Of a stretch of 64,000 nt of DNA, positions 44,830-57,139 are shown in pieces (the first letter of the stretch is position 1; every line of letters begins with the position of its first letter). This DNA comes from Nymphaea colorata. Taxonomy: Eukaryota; Streptophyta; Magnoliopsida; Nymphaeales; Nymphaeaceae. The notes beneath the pieces are model-generated. The model was not told where the DNA came from. It did no database searches and was given only the letters and a program-made list of their open reading frames with translations. The stretch is from assembly GCF_008831285.2 (NCBI RefSeq), contig NC_045142.1, positions 11,980,716-12,044,715 of the forward strand, read 5' to 3'. The position numbers were made by a program, and so were the translations under genes.

Positions 44830-47800
44830 TTTAAAATTTGAATTTTCCAACATTTTCATTCGAATTTCAAAGAATTTTGAATTATTTATAAAAAATTTTA
44901 AAAAATTAGGTTTTAATTAAGTGGGATTGGCCACTGGCCTTGCAAATATCTTTTTGGGGTATGGGCAGGGCTATGCCCACCCAAAATTTTCAAAAACAGA
45001 TCCCTCAGGGTCTTTTTTGCAAAGAAAAGGAGAGGGGAGGGGGTAGGGGGCTGCATTGCTGCAGGCCCCTACCCGGGCGTTGTTGCTTGCCATGCGCAAT
45101 AGCTCCCACCTATACCAAGGGCAAACCTATTATTCTTTTTGAGCCAAAATCTTTTTTTACAAGGTTAGGTTATATTTTACATACATTCAAATTTATCATT
45201 TTCAGATCTTTGGAGCTTCAATTCAAAATCTTTTTTTTTTAACTCAAATGCATGATTTGTGATCCAAACCTATACTAGGATACTTGTATGAATCTAAAAC
45301 CATACCCAAGGGCAAAATAGTCATTTTATTTTGAATAATATTCTTCAATATTTAGGTTACGAGTCATATATACCTAACTTCATCATACTTTAAATCTTTA
45401 GAGCTTCAATTCAAATCACTTTATCTGCACCTTAGATCCATGATCCACCTTCATCTTTATCCAAATAATCTATGATCCATTTCTAGGGCTTTATTCAGGT
45501 CTGGATCTTATTCCAGATCTTTGATCATGATCCTACCCAGTGGTCCAAATACATTGGATCTAAATGCTCTCACCTTTGGTATCAATTATATATGTTTCAT
45601 GAACTATATAATATAATGTATATACCACATATTTTCATTATCGCTAGTCTGAGGACCAGCAAAGGTTGAGCAACTCTATAAAATTCTTCTCGACAATGAA
45701 CAGCCCAATCTCCAATTGACTGAATTGATTTCCATTGACAAGGGCAAGGAATGTCAAAAATATTATTGCAATATAATTTGGAGACAAGACATTTTACTAA
45801 CTTTCATTGTTATGATATGGTTTCATAACGTGTCTCATATCTAAAGTTGGAGAGAAGTCACACCCTCCCACTAACCACTATAAATACCCTTTAGTGGTGG
45901 GGGTTTTCTAAAGCAGAAATTCCAACGCAATTTTGCATAGAAGTTGGGGAATCGCCAGCAAGTGCTACAAAAATTAAACCTTAGTGGAAACGACCTTTGA
46001 CCAAAAATTTTTTGCAGACTCATAGAGTTTGTGTTAGAACTTGACCTCAAGCAACAATGGTGATCAATCAAGATAACTAACAAAGGCTCAAGTGAGTCGA
46101 GTTGGGGTCATGATCTGGGTCAGCTCTGTAAGAGTCTGCGTCTCAGGTATATCTTTTTTCCTTTCTTGTCTTTTTAGTTTTTTGCTTTATTTTTTGTTTT
46201 CTTTTAGTAGCATATTTAGGTAAATTTATGCTTTCTTAGTAGCATGTTTTAGGCAATTTTCTATTTTCTTGACATTCTTAGAATACTGTCCTTGTTTCTT
46301 TCTTAAGCATATCTTAGTATAGTTTATTTCTAGCTTTCCTAATTAGAATTTAATTTCTTGTAATTTATATAGTTTTCTTTCTTATAATGTTTATATTTAT
46401 GCAGGCATCTGCATTTGATTTTACATGAGCATTATAATATCACAAGTTCATGTAGATACTAAGACTTGATATGATCAATATTACGCCGAGTGACAATAGT
46501 CGTAGCATGTGAAACTCCAAGCTCATTTTGTGCTCAGTTTGAGCTAACCCACTCGAATCAAAGAGAAATGGTGACTAGACATTCCAAAATGGAGGAAATA
46601 ATCTGTCATTTTCTAGAAATGACTGCTCTAACACTGGAATTTGGACTTGAAAACTAGAAACAAAGCTACCTCACGTTTCTCATTTGATCAACAAGTCTTG
46701 GAGGTCCATCGTTGCCGAGCAAAATTTAATTGACAAGCAGGGAAGTGAGATTTATTATCTATTTTTGTGCTACACTTTAATTCTTAATGAGGGAAGATGT
46801 CATCTTATATGTTGTAACATTTAGAGGTGTTCGGCGTAAGAGATACTCTATGATTGTCGCATGAATCTGCCCCAAAGATTGAACCAGACTCATCGAACGT
46901 TAGTTCTAGTGTTTCATGAATATATAATCTTTGTCCACATTCATAAAACACTTACTTAGTGTCCTTGCTGCCAAGCAACCCCTTAAGAAGTCGACTGGAT
47001 TCTCACAAAAATTTGTAGGAGGTCCTTGGGATTCTCATATCCATTAGAGGGAAGCTTTTAGGTGTCGAAGTCCAGGTGGGCAAACTTGTACACTGTCCAG
47101 TTTTTACCTTCTATCAGTGAATTAGTCCATAAGACATGGGGATTTGGGCTCATACTACTAACTTCTACAAGTATGACATGCCAAAATTGAGAGCTTAGAA
47201 TGACTTCACATTATGAGCAAGTTTAGGCAAAAAATATAAATAGATTTCACCTAAGTTGAGAATAAGAAATGTTCTTGTGCAAGTCTCTCTGTGCAGAAAG
47301 TAACTGAGGATACCCTAGATTTTACCTAATTAAGCAGGCTTAGAGTCATCAAATATGTCAATAATTCCATGGACAGAAATTCGTCGGGTTTCGTACATGT
47401 ATATGTTTGCTACGCAGGTGGGATAGACATCAGAGCTAAGTTAAGTAGGAAACTTTGCACTTGAAATGTTCATAGATGTGGCACAAAGATGAGACAAAAT
47501 GGGCTCAGAGACAACAATTCCTTGATCAAACATGCATATATATGCACATGGTGACTTAGGGACAAGTTAAAATGAAAGTTCAAGATCCTGCTTCAACTAG
47601 AGGCTTCTTCCAAAGGAAGTTTTCTCTAAATTCGTTTGGATAGTTATGGGGACATAAGGAATATTGGCGTATTAGAACGGAGTCCTAGCTGTGGCATATT
47701 ATAATAGGTAACACTTTCCAGTATGATCAGATTAGCAACTATGCAAACAATATCGCAAATATAAGATATTGGCTCATGATGCCAAAGACGGGATCTGATT

Positions 47801-48221
47801 CGAGAAAACCCATTTTATGGAGACTGTGTTGCCATTTGGGTAATAAGGTATGGACCATTTCGAAAGAACCTTAGACAAAGGGAAATATAAAATTAAAGAC
47901 GTGCAATTTTATATCTAATTCGGATTTTATAAGCTGATTCTGAACATGTTCTTACATGAATGAAGCATGCATGTGGCTCCTTGACCTTCGCATATGACTT
48001 CTCCATAACAAGGGGTACAAATGGATATATATATTTTTTAGAGGTTTTTCTTTATGTTGATTAGTAATAAATGCCTGAACAGATGCTGCCTTCCCTAAGA
48101 TGGAGCATTTTTTTTAGAGACAGGATTTTCTGTACGTTGATTAGTAATAAATACCTGGGCAGATGCCGTCTTACCTCAATAAAAGCGTTCCCCTTGTTTA
48201 ATCCTAGCAGCAGTTGTTCAA

Positions 48222-48225
<4 letters not shown>
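44830..48225. other. Unassigned stretch, probably old retroelement DNA
   Basis: No reliable ORF. A second TATA-like motif (CTATAAATACCC, 45,879) is bracketed by CCACTAACCAC and TTTAGTGGTGG, which form a short imperfect palindrome. T-rich, intron-like sequence follows near 46,150-46,400. Open pieces near 46,570 could not be assigned. Confidence 0.35.
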
Positions 48226-48307
<82 letters not shown>

Positions 48308-48416
48308 TTTTTGTATATATATATGTGTGTGTGTGTATGTGTGTGTGTAGCTCTCTCTCTCCCTCTGTGTTTTTGTATATATATATGTGTGTGTGTGTGT
48401 ATGTGTGTGTGTAGCT
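48226..48416. repeat. Compound CT/GT/TA microsatellite with an internal duplication
   Basis: About 65 bp of CT repeats pass into GT repeats. A block of about 48 bp (GTGTTTTTGTATATATATATG, then GT repeats, then TAGCT) then occurs twice, starting near 48,305 and 48,366, separated by CTCTCTCTCCCTCT. Confidence 0.95.
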
Positions 48417-49456
48417 TAATGGCATACTGCAAGCGGAATAAGGTTCAATTTTTTCACGTCATTTCTCGTGCAAGACGAAAGTAAACATGCATCTACCAAT
48501 GAACAGAAGAACAGGTAACAATAAAGAGTCAAGATGTGATTGTGTGGGCTTATAATTGGGGCTAGTCCAATTATATGGACTACATTTCGTTCAAGCAGCA
48601 ACTATTATAAACTGAGAATAGAATTGCTTTTACTGCTGCTTCCAAGCAGAAGTTACAAATACATAAACTTCTAAAATGAGAGATATGTTGAAGGAGCTTT
48701 TGGTGGTGAATTGGAGAAGGTTCTGCTCTGTGCGTCAAGCAATTCATGAGAAGTGGACGATGTATGATGTTCGAGGCAATACTTTGAATCAAAGCCCTTA
48801 GACCTGCCCGGAAATTGATATCCAGATCCAATCCAGTCAATGGGCATTGCTCTTCTACAATTTTTTCCTGGATCCAAAATCTTGATTGAACCCGTAATCT
48901 GACAACTTGTAGTGCAGAGAAATTTCCATGTGGAGTGTATTTTCGGGTCTGGATTGGATGGGTTGTCCTTTATTCATGTCTGGAGTCGTGGCTGCCATGT
49001 ATCTCAATTGCATTTGCAGGGACACCCGCATTCGATGAACTGAAAATAATATATTTTTTATGCAGAAGTGAAAAGGTTTTTGAATTTGAAATGACATTAC
49101 CAACAATCATAGTACGCCACTTCATGCAATTAATAATTGGCAAACACCAGTTTACAGGGAAAGGAAGAAGAAAGATTAACCTGGTACTTTAATTTTGGAG
49201 TAGTTATCTCTGAAACGAATATTAAGAAAGAAAATGAAATAATGAGGATCATTAATGCGGAAATTGTGACGGAAAGATCATGCACCAAACAAAGAATTTA
49301 CTCGTCAGCGAGGGAATTCGAAACAGGACCTTTGGATTCCGGTGCGTTTAGTTTCGGAAAAGGAAAAAAAAAAAGTGAGTGGCTGCCCACGAACTCAGCT
49401 GGTCAACAAACGCTTCCCAGTTAACAAACCAACACCCAAATGTGTGTAGCGCACCA
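48417..49456. other. Unassigned stretch upstream of EXO70
   Basis: Short open frames on both strands with no recognisable motif. The part nearest 49,457 may be promoter of the EXO70 gene. Confidence 0.4.
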
Positions 49457-49604
49457 CTCTCTCTCTCTCTCTCTCTCTCTACGCCGGTGGTAGGTGCCCC
49501 TTCCTTTAGACCGTTTCAATTCCCTTCCTTCTCCCTCCTTAAATCTCTCTCCACCAATTTCTGATCACTATTCGTTCTCCCCATCACCACCATTTTGCCA
49601 TTTC

Positions 49605-49640
<36 letters not shown>

Positions 49641-49764
49641 TCTCTGTCTCTCTCTCACATGGCCGTCGTTCTTCCTTTGTCTTGTTTGCTCACGTAGCCA
49701 TAGGGACTGAGAGAAGAAGGAATCATCGACGTTGTGGAGAGAACCGACACCATAGCTGCGCTGC
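49457..49764 (+). promoter_or_regulatory. CT-rich 5' region of the EXO70 gene with an upstream ORF
   Basis: CT microsatellites lie at 49,457-49,480 and 49,609-49,657. An upstream ATG at 49,659 (context CACATGG) opens a 12-codon ORF (MAVVLPLSCLLT) that stops at 49,697, 67 bp before the EXO70 start. If transcription begins in or before the CT tract, this uORF would lie in the leader and could lower translation of the main ORF. Confidence 0.45.
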
Positions 49765-51792
49765 ATGGACGCGTCGGAGAAATCCCACCTGATGGCTCCC
49801 GGCGACGAGCATGACCACCACGATGACAAAACTCAATCCCCTTCGACTCCATCCTCGAGAATCCGCTCTCTCTCCCTCAAAGGCGATGCCGTGGAGCCCC
49901 AAGTCGATAACAGCCACGACCATAATGACGAAGAGCCTGCAGGCGGCGATGGCGAAACCGACGGCGACGGAAATGATCATTCAAATGAAGATGAGCCTCT
50001 CGAACTCACTTCTGAGAAGCTCGACGCTTTCTTGTCCGGCCTTCCCTCCGCAGAGAACCCCGAGATCCCACCGTGCGTCGAGCGGTTCCTCGATGGCCTC
50101 GCCGAAAAGATAAGGAGGCACGAGTCCGGCGCGGAGAAGGTCGATTGGCGCCATGATCCCGGCCACTTCCCCGCGTTCATTGCACGACTAAACCGCCTGG
50201 TTCAGGCCCTCTCCTCCCTCGAGGAAAGCCCTCCTCCAATAGCGAATAAAGCCGGCGTCCTTCTCCATCAAGCCATGTCATGTCTAGAAGATGAGTTCCG
50301 ACTGTTCCTTGAAGAACCGCTCCGTTCCGGCCACGGGGAGCACGAATCCGCCGCCTTGGGGAGGACGAAATCGTTGGCCGCCACCCCTGACGATCGCTGC
50401 TCCATCGCCGGACCGCCACAGTCGCCCAACGCCCCCGACTCGGCTCCCGCCGAGCCGTATACGCCAGAGAAGGTGGCGATACTCGCCGAGATATCGAAGG
50501 TCATGATCGTCTCGGGGTACGATACGGAGTGTTGTCTCGCCTACAGCACCGCCCGCAAGACTTCTCTGGACGCATCCTTCTCGGAATTGTTGGGCTCCGA
50601 GCGTCTCACTATCGAGGACGTGCACAAGATGCACTGGGACGCCCTCGAATCGGAGATCGCCAAATGGATGAAGGGCTTCCGCCATTGCCTCAGCTTCCAC
50701 CTCGCCGGAGAGCGCCGGCTCTGCTGCTCGATCTTTCTCGAGTCGTCGCAGCTCTCCGGCCCCGTCTTCGCCGACCTTGCCCGCGGCCCGGTGATCCGCC
50801 TCCTCAACTTCGCCGAGGCCGTCGCCATGACCCGCCGGTCCACCGAGCGCCTCTTCAAGTTCCTGGACATGTACGAGGCCTTCCGCGACTCCAGGCAGCT
50901 TACCGACGAGCTCTTTGCCGGCGAGGCCTGCGCGGAGATCCGATTCGAGATAGACTCGGCAAGAACGCAGCTCGGCGAGGCAGCCATCGGCGCCTTCTCC
51001 GACTTGGAGAATTCCATCAAGGGAGACTCGGCTAAAACGCCGGTACCAGGCGGAGCGGTTCACCCGCTGACCCGGTATGTCATGAATTACCTGAAGCTGG
51101 CCTGCGAGTATAAGGAGACATTGCGGCAGGTGTTCGAAACGTACCGGCCGAAGCGGGACGGAGGGGCCGGAGGAGATGACTCGAGATCGTCCCTGTCAGT
51201 GCAGGTGGTCGGAATCATGGACCTATTAGACCACAACCTAGAGACAAAATCCAAGCTCTACAAGGATCCATCTCTGAGCTACATATTCTTGATGAACAAT
51301 GGAAGGTACATAGTGCAGAAGGTGAAGGGTTCGGAGATCTACAGCCTGCTGGGAGATGACTGGTACAGGAAGAGATCCTCCGATCTCCGGCAGTACCACA
51401 AGAACTACCAGAGGGAGACGTGGGGCAAGGTGTTGGCGTGCTTTAGGGATGAAGGGTTGCACAGCGGTGGCGGCGGTAGAAGTGGCGGTGGAAGTGTTTC
51501 GAAGCCGGTGCTCAAGGAGAGGTTCAAAATGTTCAACGCCATGTTTGAGGAGATACACAAGAATCAGTCGTCGTGGATCGTCAGCGACGAGCAGCTGCAG
51601 TCGGAGCTTAGAGTGTCCATATCGGCGGTGATAATTCCGGCGTACAGGTCGTTCCTGGGGAGGTTCAGTCAGTACTTCGACCCCGGGAGGCAGACTGACA
51701 AGTACATCAAGTATGGGCCAGAGGATATGGAAACATTCATTGATGAGCTCTTTGAAGGGACGCCGGCGTCCATGATCAAGAGGAAGGCTTGA
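49765..51792 (+). CDS. EXO70 exocyst subunit, probably EXO70C-like
   Basis: Intronless gene for 675 residues. EXO70 is a subunit of the exocyst, which tethers secretory vesicles to the plasma membrane; plants have many paralogues. The N-terminal 80 residues are Asp/Glu/His-rich and probably disordered. A helical segment with LDAFLSGLPSAENPEIPPCVERFLDGLAEKI follows. The EXO70 C-terminal domain runs from about 290 (HWDALESEIAKWMKGFRHCL) to 665, with LLNFAEAVAMTRRSTERLFKF, VQVVGIMDLLDHNLETKSKLY, LSYIFLMNNGRYIVQKVKGS, LLGDDWYRKRSS and the ending AYRSFLGRFSQYFDPGRQ then KYIKYGPEDMETFIDELFEG. The PPCVERF segment before the domain and the C-terminal wording suggest the EXO70C clade, known from tip-growing cells, but I cannot exclude another clade. 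GC-rich, intact, start at the first in-frame ATG after a leader. Confidence 0.92.
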   Translation: MDASEKSHLMAPGDEHDHHDDKTQSPSTPSSRIRSLSLKGDAVEPQVDNSHDHNDEEPAGGDGETDGDGNDHSNEDEPLELTSEKLDAFLSGLPSAENPEIPPCVERFLDGLAEKIRRHESGAEKVDWRHDPGHFPAFIARLNRLVQALSSLEESPPPIANKAGVLLHQAMSCLEDEFRLFLEEPLRSGHGEHESAALGRTKSLAATPDDRCSIAGPPQSPNAPDSAPAEPYTPEKVAILAEISKVMIVSGYDTECCLAYSTARKTSLDASFSELLGSERLTIEDVHKMHWDALESEIAKWMKGFRHCLSFHLAGERRLCCSIFLESSQLSGPVFADLARGPVIRLLNFAEAVAMTRRSTERLFKFLDMYEAFRDSRQLTDELFAGEACAEIRFEIDSARTQLGEAAIGAFSDLENSIKGDSAKTPVPGGAVHPLTRYVMNYLKLACEYKETLRQVFETYRPKRDGGAGGDDSRSSLSVQVVGIMDLLDHNLETKSKLYKDPSLSYIFLMNNGRYIVQKVKGSEIYSLLGDDWYRKRSSDLRQYHKNYQRETWGKVLACFRDEGLHSGGGGRSGGGSVSKPVLKERFKMFNAMFEEIHKNQSSWIVSDEQLQSELRVSISAVIIPAYRSFLGRFSQYFDPGRQTDKYIKYGPEDMETFIDELFEGTPASMIKRKA

Positions 51793-52769
51793 CGGTGATG
51801 ATGACGATGATGATGTTCTCAAGGTTCAGCCATGGGGTTGGTGCTGAAGAGAGAAAGAGTTTTTTTCTTCAAGAAACTTTTTTCCAGGGATATAATTTTT
51901 GTTTCTGTGATATGTAAGTAAAATATTTTGTATTTGTAGTTTTGTATGATTTAATTCATTCTTTGTTTACTTCCAAATCTCCTTCGTCGTTACTGCAACT
52001 TCTGCATCACCATTATTTCGCTGTCGACTGGCCGATCTTGTCGCCGGCAGCCTCTAAAAAAATCACAAAAAGAAAAACAATGGAAGACGGGAGAATGAAA
52101 GGGCACTCTGCATGGTTTTGGACTTTTCTTTCTTTTTCCTTTCAGCGCCGCAGCAGAATTTCAAGGATGGAAACCCATCGTCGTTGCCGATGAGAGAACA
52201 AAGTTTCGAAGAAGAGGACAATGCTTGTCCGGTATGGTTTTGAGGGTTTTGCTGGAGGGTTACAAGGGCGACAAATAACGGAAGGGCAAACTTCTGGTTT
52301 CCTCCGGAGGGGGATGATCGATAAAAACTATGAGATGTAATATGAAGGAACGAGACTCACCGGAATGAGGCAGATGGAACGTCGCAATTGAAAGATCAAT
52401 CGGCAACTCACCGAAGGACTCTCCACCATACCGGAATACGGCAGACGGACGCTGGGATTTCGCCTGAAGAATCAAACGGAAGAGTTGAAGTGGGAAAAAT
52501 GGTGAGCGCGAAACACAGTATCGCTTGTCGCCGGAAAGCGAAACACTCCATCGCCGGTCGCCGGAGCACGAAACACGTGACTAAGCTTTACATGTAACTA
52601 TGTAGGTTAGTGCACAATGCCTTCTTGACAAGATCAAAGAGCTCAGTGCACTTTACTCTGGGGTTGTCCACACTTAAGATAGCATGTAATAACTGAAACA
52701 CATGTTGCCAAAATGCATGTATTATGGAACATCATGTTCTTCTAGAAAACAAGTTGTTTTGTAAATCAG
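51793..52769. other. 3' flank of EXO70 and unassigned sequence
   Basis: Contains the EXO70 3' untranslated region (TTTTGTATTTG near 51,930) and then sequence with short patches of coding-like composition. The only clear structure is the 30 bp tandem repeat at 52,506-52,580. Confidence 0.45.
52506..52580. repeat. 30 bp tandem repeat, about 2.5 units
   Basis: GCGCGAAACACAGTATCGCT...GTCGCCGGA is followed after 30 bp by a copy with AAACACTCCATCGCCGGTCG and then a partial third (GCACGAAACACGTGAC). Because the period is a multiple of three, the open frame reads repeating AKHSIA and RR motifs. Confidence 0.7.
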
Positions 52770-55700
52770 ATCTTCGGAGGCAACCAACGTGGGTTAGGGC
52801 CTCGGGGGAAAGCTAGGGTTTTTGCGTTTCCACCGTTTCACCCCATGGCCGCCAGCCGTCTGGCGGCTGTCCCTCCTCCTCCGGGTTGCCCGGAAGATGG
52901 GGGACGAGATTCAATTCCCCTGCTACCTGAAGAGAATGTACTTGGGCCTCCACCCCTTCTCATGAGCCTTGGACAGGCAAGCAGAGTCCTGCTCCATTAA
53001 GAGAGGTGACCATGGAAGACGGCGAGTTGGATGATCCAATGGCTTTGAAGTCTAAGACTTATTATGGCCTTTGCATTGGGATGAAGAGAAACTGGCGCTC
53101 ATCCTAAATGGCTTGGTCATCTCCCCCACCTTGGGGAGTTCTTGTTAAACGCTGTTACCAACCATCGGGGCCCAACTCTTGAGAGGAGATTGACGAGGTG
53201 TCTCTGGATGATCCGCTGATCCGCTTTACCTAGGCCCTCAATTGAAGGGAGACGCTGCTTTCTACCAATTTAGGTTTGCTGTCATCAGCATTTTTTATGG
53301 AGGAGGTTCCAAAGTGAATATGAAATATAGTTTCGTCTTCAAGAGCTTGAGACAACAGGAGAGAGAAGTTTGCAACCCGTGCTTCTATGTTCTATGCAAA
53401 GGGTCAGCATTGACCCATTCACTCGCTCATTGGATTGCATGGGCTACTTCTATGTTATTTGCAAAGGGTCAGCATTGACCCATTCACTCACTCACTGGAT
53501 TGCATGGGCTACGCTCGGATGTGCATTGAGGTTCCTCTCTACTTCTCCCCCACCAGAAATTTCCTTGCACATAATTAATGGGATTTCATCTGGGTTGAGA
53601 TTGGTTATGAAAATATGATTAGGTGCTACCGCAATTTTGGATCACTTTCACACTTGGATGCTCAACACAAGATGTTGAGAAGAAAGTTGAGAATTGCATT
53701 CTGAATGGTTGGACTCAAGTAAGAATAGAAAAGAAATTTGCTAAACTGAAATGCCTTGGTGCTATGCAGGAGGCCCCTAAGCAAGCTTAGGAAAGTAATA
53801 GGTTCAATGTGCTCCAAAGAAACATGCAGAGGGGGAAAGCCCCCCTTCCTCTTAAGCTGCTCCATAGGAACAAGTGGTTACCAAATTGGAGAAAACCAAT
53901 CTCATGGCAGCTTGGATTGCAAGAGAGGGATAGGGTACATGAGCTAGCTCCAATAAAAGGCGCCACCCGCTTCACCTTCCCCAGCCAGCCTTGACTGAGA
54001 TAAACCACCCTACACCCTCTAACGACCTGCACACTCCTAAGATTACTGCTCACAAATCCCATTCAAGATTTTTAGCTAAAATCACAGGGAGCTCAAAGCG
54101 TGCTGGCTCAGGGAACACTCTCTCATCTCCCTCCCTCAAGAAGCATGTGAAAAAGTCCTCCTCCTCCTATGGGGAGAACCTTGACTCCTAGATGACCCTC
54201 GCCTTTCAGGCACCCCCCTCATGGCCAATTGACCGAGGCGACACCCGGATCCCTCTTCCATATATATCTTTTCCCCCCCTTGCCTTTGGTGAAAAGCAAA
54301 TAGGTGCATAGCAAGATTTTGTCTACTCTCCCCAGCCAAGACCTCATTATGGAGATCGATCCTGGTGATTCAAGTGCGAGTAGGAGGTCTGTCCTTCCTC
54401 TTGAGAAGGTGGAAACCGAAACTCCCCTGGCTGATTTCTATCTGCCTTGCTTATTGAAGGTACTGCCCTACCACCCCCTCCCTCCCTTCTTATGAAGACC
54501 TTGAATTGGAATATCAGAGGGCTGGTCCGAAAGGAAGCCCAATGTGTGGTTTATAACTCCTTACAAGGAGCAAAATCCTGATGTAGTGTTCTTATTAGAT
54601 TCCATGTTTTCTAGTCATCACATTGCTACTTTTTTTAATATGCATAGCAAGTATAATTTTGTATCCAACTACGACTAGATGGATGGTCAGGCTCGTGTAA
54701 TTGTGAGATAGAATCCCATAACCATCCAAGTTGTAGACATTATTCTTTGCAGGGATTGGATCAGTTTAATTGTCATGGAGCGTAATGTTTCCCCAACTTT
54801 TGCTAGCTTCGGGGTTTACCTCCAACCCAACCGACTCTCCCATCATGCTGCTCTCCATACCCTCAACAACTCTATGAGAACTTTGGTCCTCCCTACTGCC
54901 GTGCTTGGAGACTTTAATGTAGTTAGGAATAGCAATGACAAAAATGGTCAAGCCTCTAATTCCTCCTCTCAACAACCTCAGCATTGTTGAGAACCCCCAA
55001 AGGCATTTCACTAGAGCAATAATAGAAAAGATTTGGTTATGATCTTGTGCAAATTGGACTGAGCCAAGGTTAATGGTGCTTCAGGTTGGTGAGCAAAATA
55101 GTCTTAAAATCTTACCACAGTGTGCTTTAGACCGCAATGCTCTGGTTATCTGATCTGTTAAAGCCTCTTGCAAGAAACCTATAAGAGGCCAATTTAAGTT
55201 CCTTAAGAATTGAAATTTGAGAGGAGAATGTGAGGAAGACACTAGAAAAGGTTGGAGCTATCAAAGATTTGGGTGCACTTTGATCTGTGTTCTGGGCAAG
55301 CTTGATGTTACTAGCAGTAAACTATTGGTTTGGAATCGTTTGCATTATGGCAATATCTCCCCAAGAAGGATTCTCTTCAAAAAGAGCTAGTCATTGTTCA
55401 AGCCAAAATGAATAGTAGGGGCTTATCCCTCTCTGACCTCGAGTATTGCATCAGATTGGAGTTGCAAGCTACATTAAAGGAAGAAGAGCTACTCTGGGTC
55501 CAAAAAGCTAGAACTGATTGGTTGAGGAATGACGACAGAAACACTAAATTCTATCAACAGGCTGCCTCCGAGAGGAAATCTAGGCAATCATTATTTGTTA
55601 TATCATTGAAGAACCTTACTATTGAGGCTCAGGACCATATTAAGGAAGAATGTAACAAATTCTTTAAAGCGCTATTTTGTGAGGATGCTGCCACCAGCTT

Positions 55701-56980
55701 TATGTTTACTCATTTAAGCCCTAGTCCCATTATATTTAGGGAGGAAAATCTAGAGCTCTTAGCTCCTATCTCAGATTTGGAAATCAAGCACTAGGACATG
55801 ACGGCTTCTCGCCTTTTTTTCCAATGCTATTGGCACATTGTTGGTGACGATATCACCAGAGCTGTTAAGGGCTTCTTTGAAATAGGACGCCTCATCAAGA
55901 AGATAAATAGGTCCATTCTAGTGCTTATCCCAAAGCATCAAGGTACTTGCTCACCACAAGACTCAGACCGATTGCACTATGTATCACCAAAGTCATGTGC
56001 TTCCATATGGGACCTATTCTAGCTACAATTATCACATATTCTTAGGGAGCCTTCACCAAAGGCTGGAAATTGCATGATTAGGTTGCTATGGTTCACGAGG
56101 TTGTAAATTCCTTGTTTGACCACTATGCCCTGTCAGCGTGTTGTCAATTGGATTTATCGAAGGCCTATGATCGAGTGAACTAGAATTTTCTTAGAAATTC
56201 CCTACTTTCGCTAGGCTTTCTTGATACATGGATCGTACGCATTATAGCCTGCCTCTCCACAGCCTCGATTGCAATCTCAATCAATGGTGTTGTGGATCAA
56301 TACTTTGATGGCTCTCGTAGAAATCAAAAGTATTATGGGAGATTTCAAGATCAAACCTGATATGAGAATTAATGATTTTAAATCGAGAATGGTAATTTTC
56401 AACTCCCATGAAAACTTGAGCAACTTGGTTGTGGCCTCCACGGGTTGGCCCCTTTCCTCCCTCTCCTTAATACATGGGACCCCTCATCTTTGTGGGAGAA
56501 CTTAGTCTTGACCTCTGCCAACCCCTTGTCCTTAAAGTTCAAAGAAAACTGGCGGCGTAGAAGGCCTCGCTACTCTTCTATGCAGGCAAATTATGTCTAC
56601 ATCAATCTTCCTTTATACCTCTAATATTTTTCTAGTGTTCTCCTTCAAATTTTCGAAAAAAATTATTCAGGTACTCGAGTCTCTTGCAGCTAATTTTTTA
56701 TAGGGCTCTAACCTAGGATGCCGCAAACATCACTTAGTTGCATGGAATAAGCTTTGTTGACCTAAAGGGGAGGGGGTGTAGGCTTGAGAAGCATTACAAA
56801 CCTACACAAAGCCTGCTTAGGGAATCTTGCTTTGCAGATTGGTCATACAACATCTTCTTGGGCATCCCTTGTCTCGAAGAAATATTTCATGAACCACACT
56901 CTCGACGCGAAAGGGTAAGGCTAAAGACTCATAGCTTTGAAAAGGAATAGAATGGGGTTGAGACACCATTAAAAAAGAGG
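52770..56980 (+). mobile_element. Nearly full-length but dead L1-type LINE
   Basis: A GC-rich 5' leader (GGGTTAGGGCCTCGGGGG) leads into ORF1 (about 52,950-54,490: MEDGELDDPMALKSKTY, then GYARMCIEVPLYFSP, ending near LPYHPLPPF). ORF2 begins at 54,494 with MKTLNWNIRGLVRKEAQ and continues with endonuclease pieces (AWRL, then a decayed GDFNVVRNS). An intact 154-codon stretch at 55,330-55,794 follows (SLSDLEYCIRLELQATLKEE, ARTDWLRNDDRNTKFYQQAA). RT pieces are FFQCYWHIVGDDITRAVKGF, SILVLIPKHQGT and LDLSKAYDRVN. Between about 56,330 and 56,500 the RT core with the YADD motif is missing or replaced. The C-terminal part resumes with LLFYAGKLCL, LESLAANF, WNKL and PKGEGG and ends near 56,980. Many stops and frameshifts. 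Confidence 0.85.
53382..53511. repeat. 65 bp tandem duplication in LINE ORF1
   Basis: CTTCTATGTTCTATGCAAAG at 53,382 recurs at 53,447 as CTTCTATGTTATTTGCAAAG. Both copies continue through GGGTCAGCATTGACCCATTC to GATTGCATGGGCTA. The period of 65 shifts the reading frame. TGGGTCAATGCTGACCC is also a local palindrome in each copy. Confidence 0.85.
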
Positions 56981-57139
56981 TCAGATAGTCTGTGGGTATT
57001 GACATGATTATACCAGAATGATGTTTGTCTCTAATAGATACACTTGTGTACAATGACATAAACACCATTAGACAAACTAGCTAATTGTATCACTAGTATA
57101 AAGTTGTATGTGCATAACCAAATCTATACCAACGATGAT
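56981..57139. other. 3' flank of the LINE
   Basis: AT-rich, no feature seen and no clear poly(A) tail. Confidence 0.4.

Noticed and set aside
46150-47900. Possible retroelement gag or pol near 46,570 and 47,700
   Set aside because: Too many stops, and no conserved motif could be read in any frame.
48061-48484. Overlapping open frames across 48,061-48,484
   Set aside because: They translate a CT/GT microsatellite into repeating SL, RE, CV or TH dipeptides and do not represent a gene.
50284-51063. 259-codon antisense frame within EXO70
   Set aside because: A shadow of the GC-rich EXO70 coding strand; it has no domain and the sense frame is clearly real.
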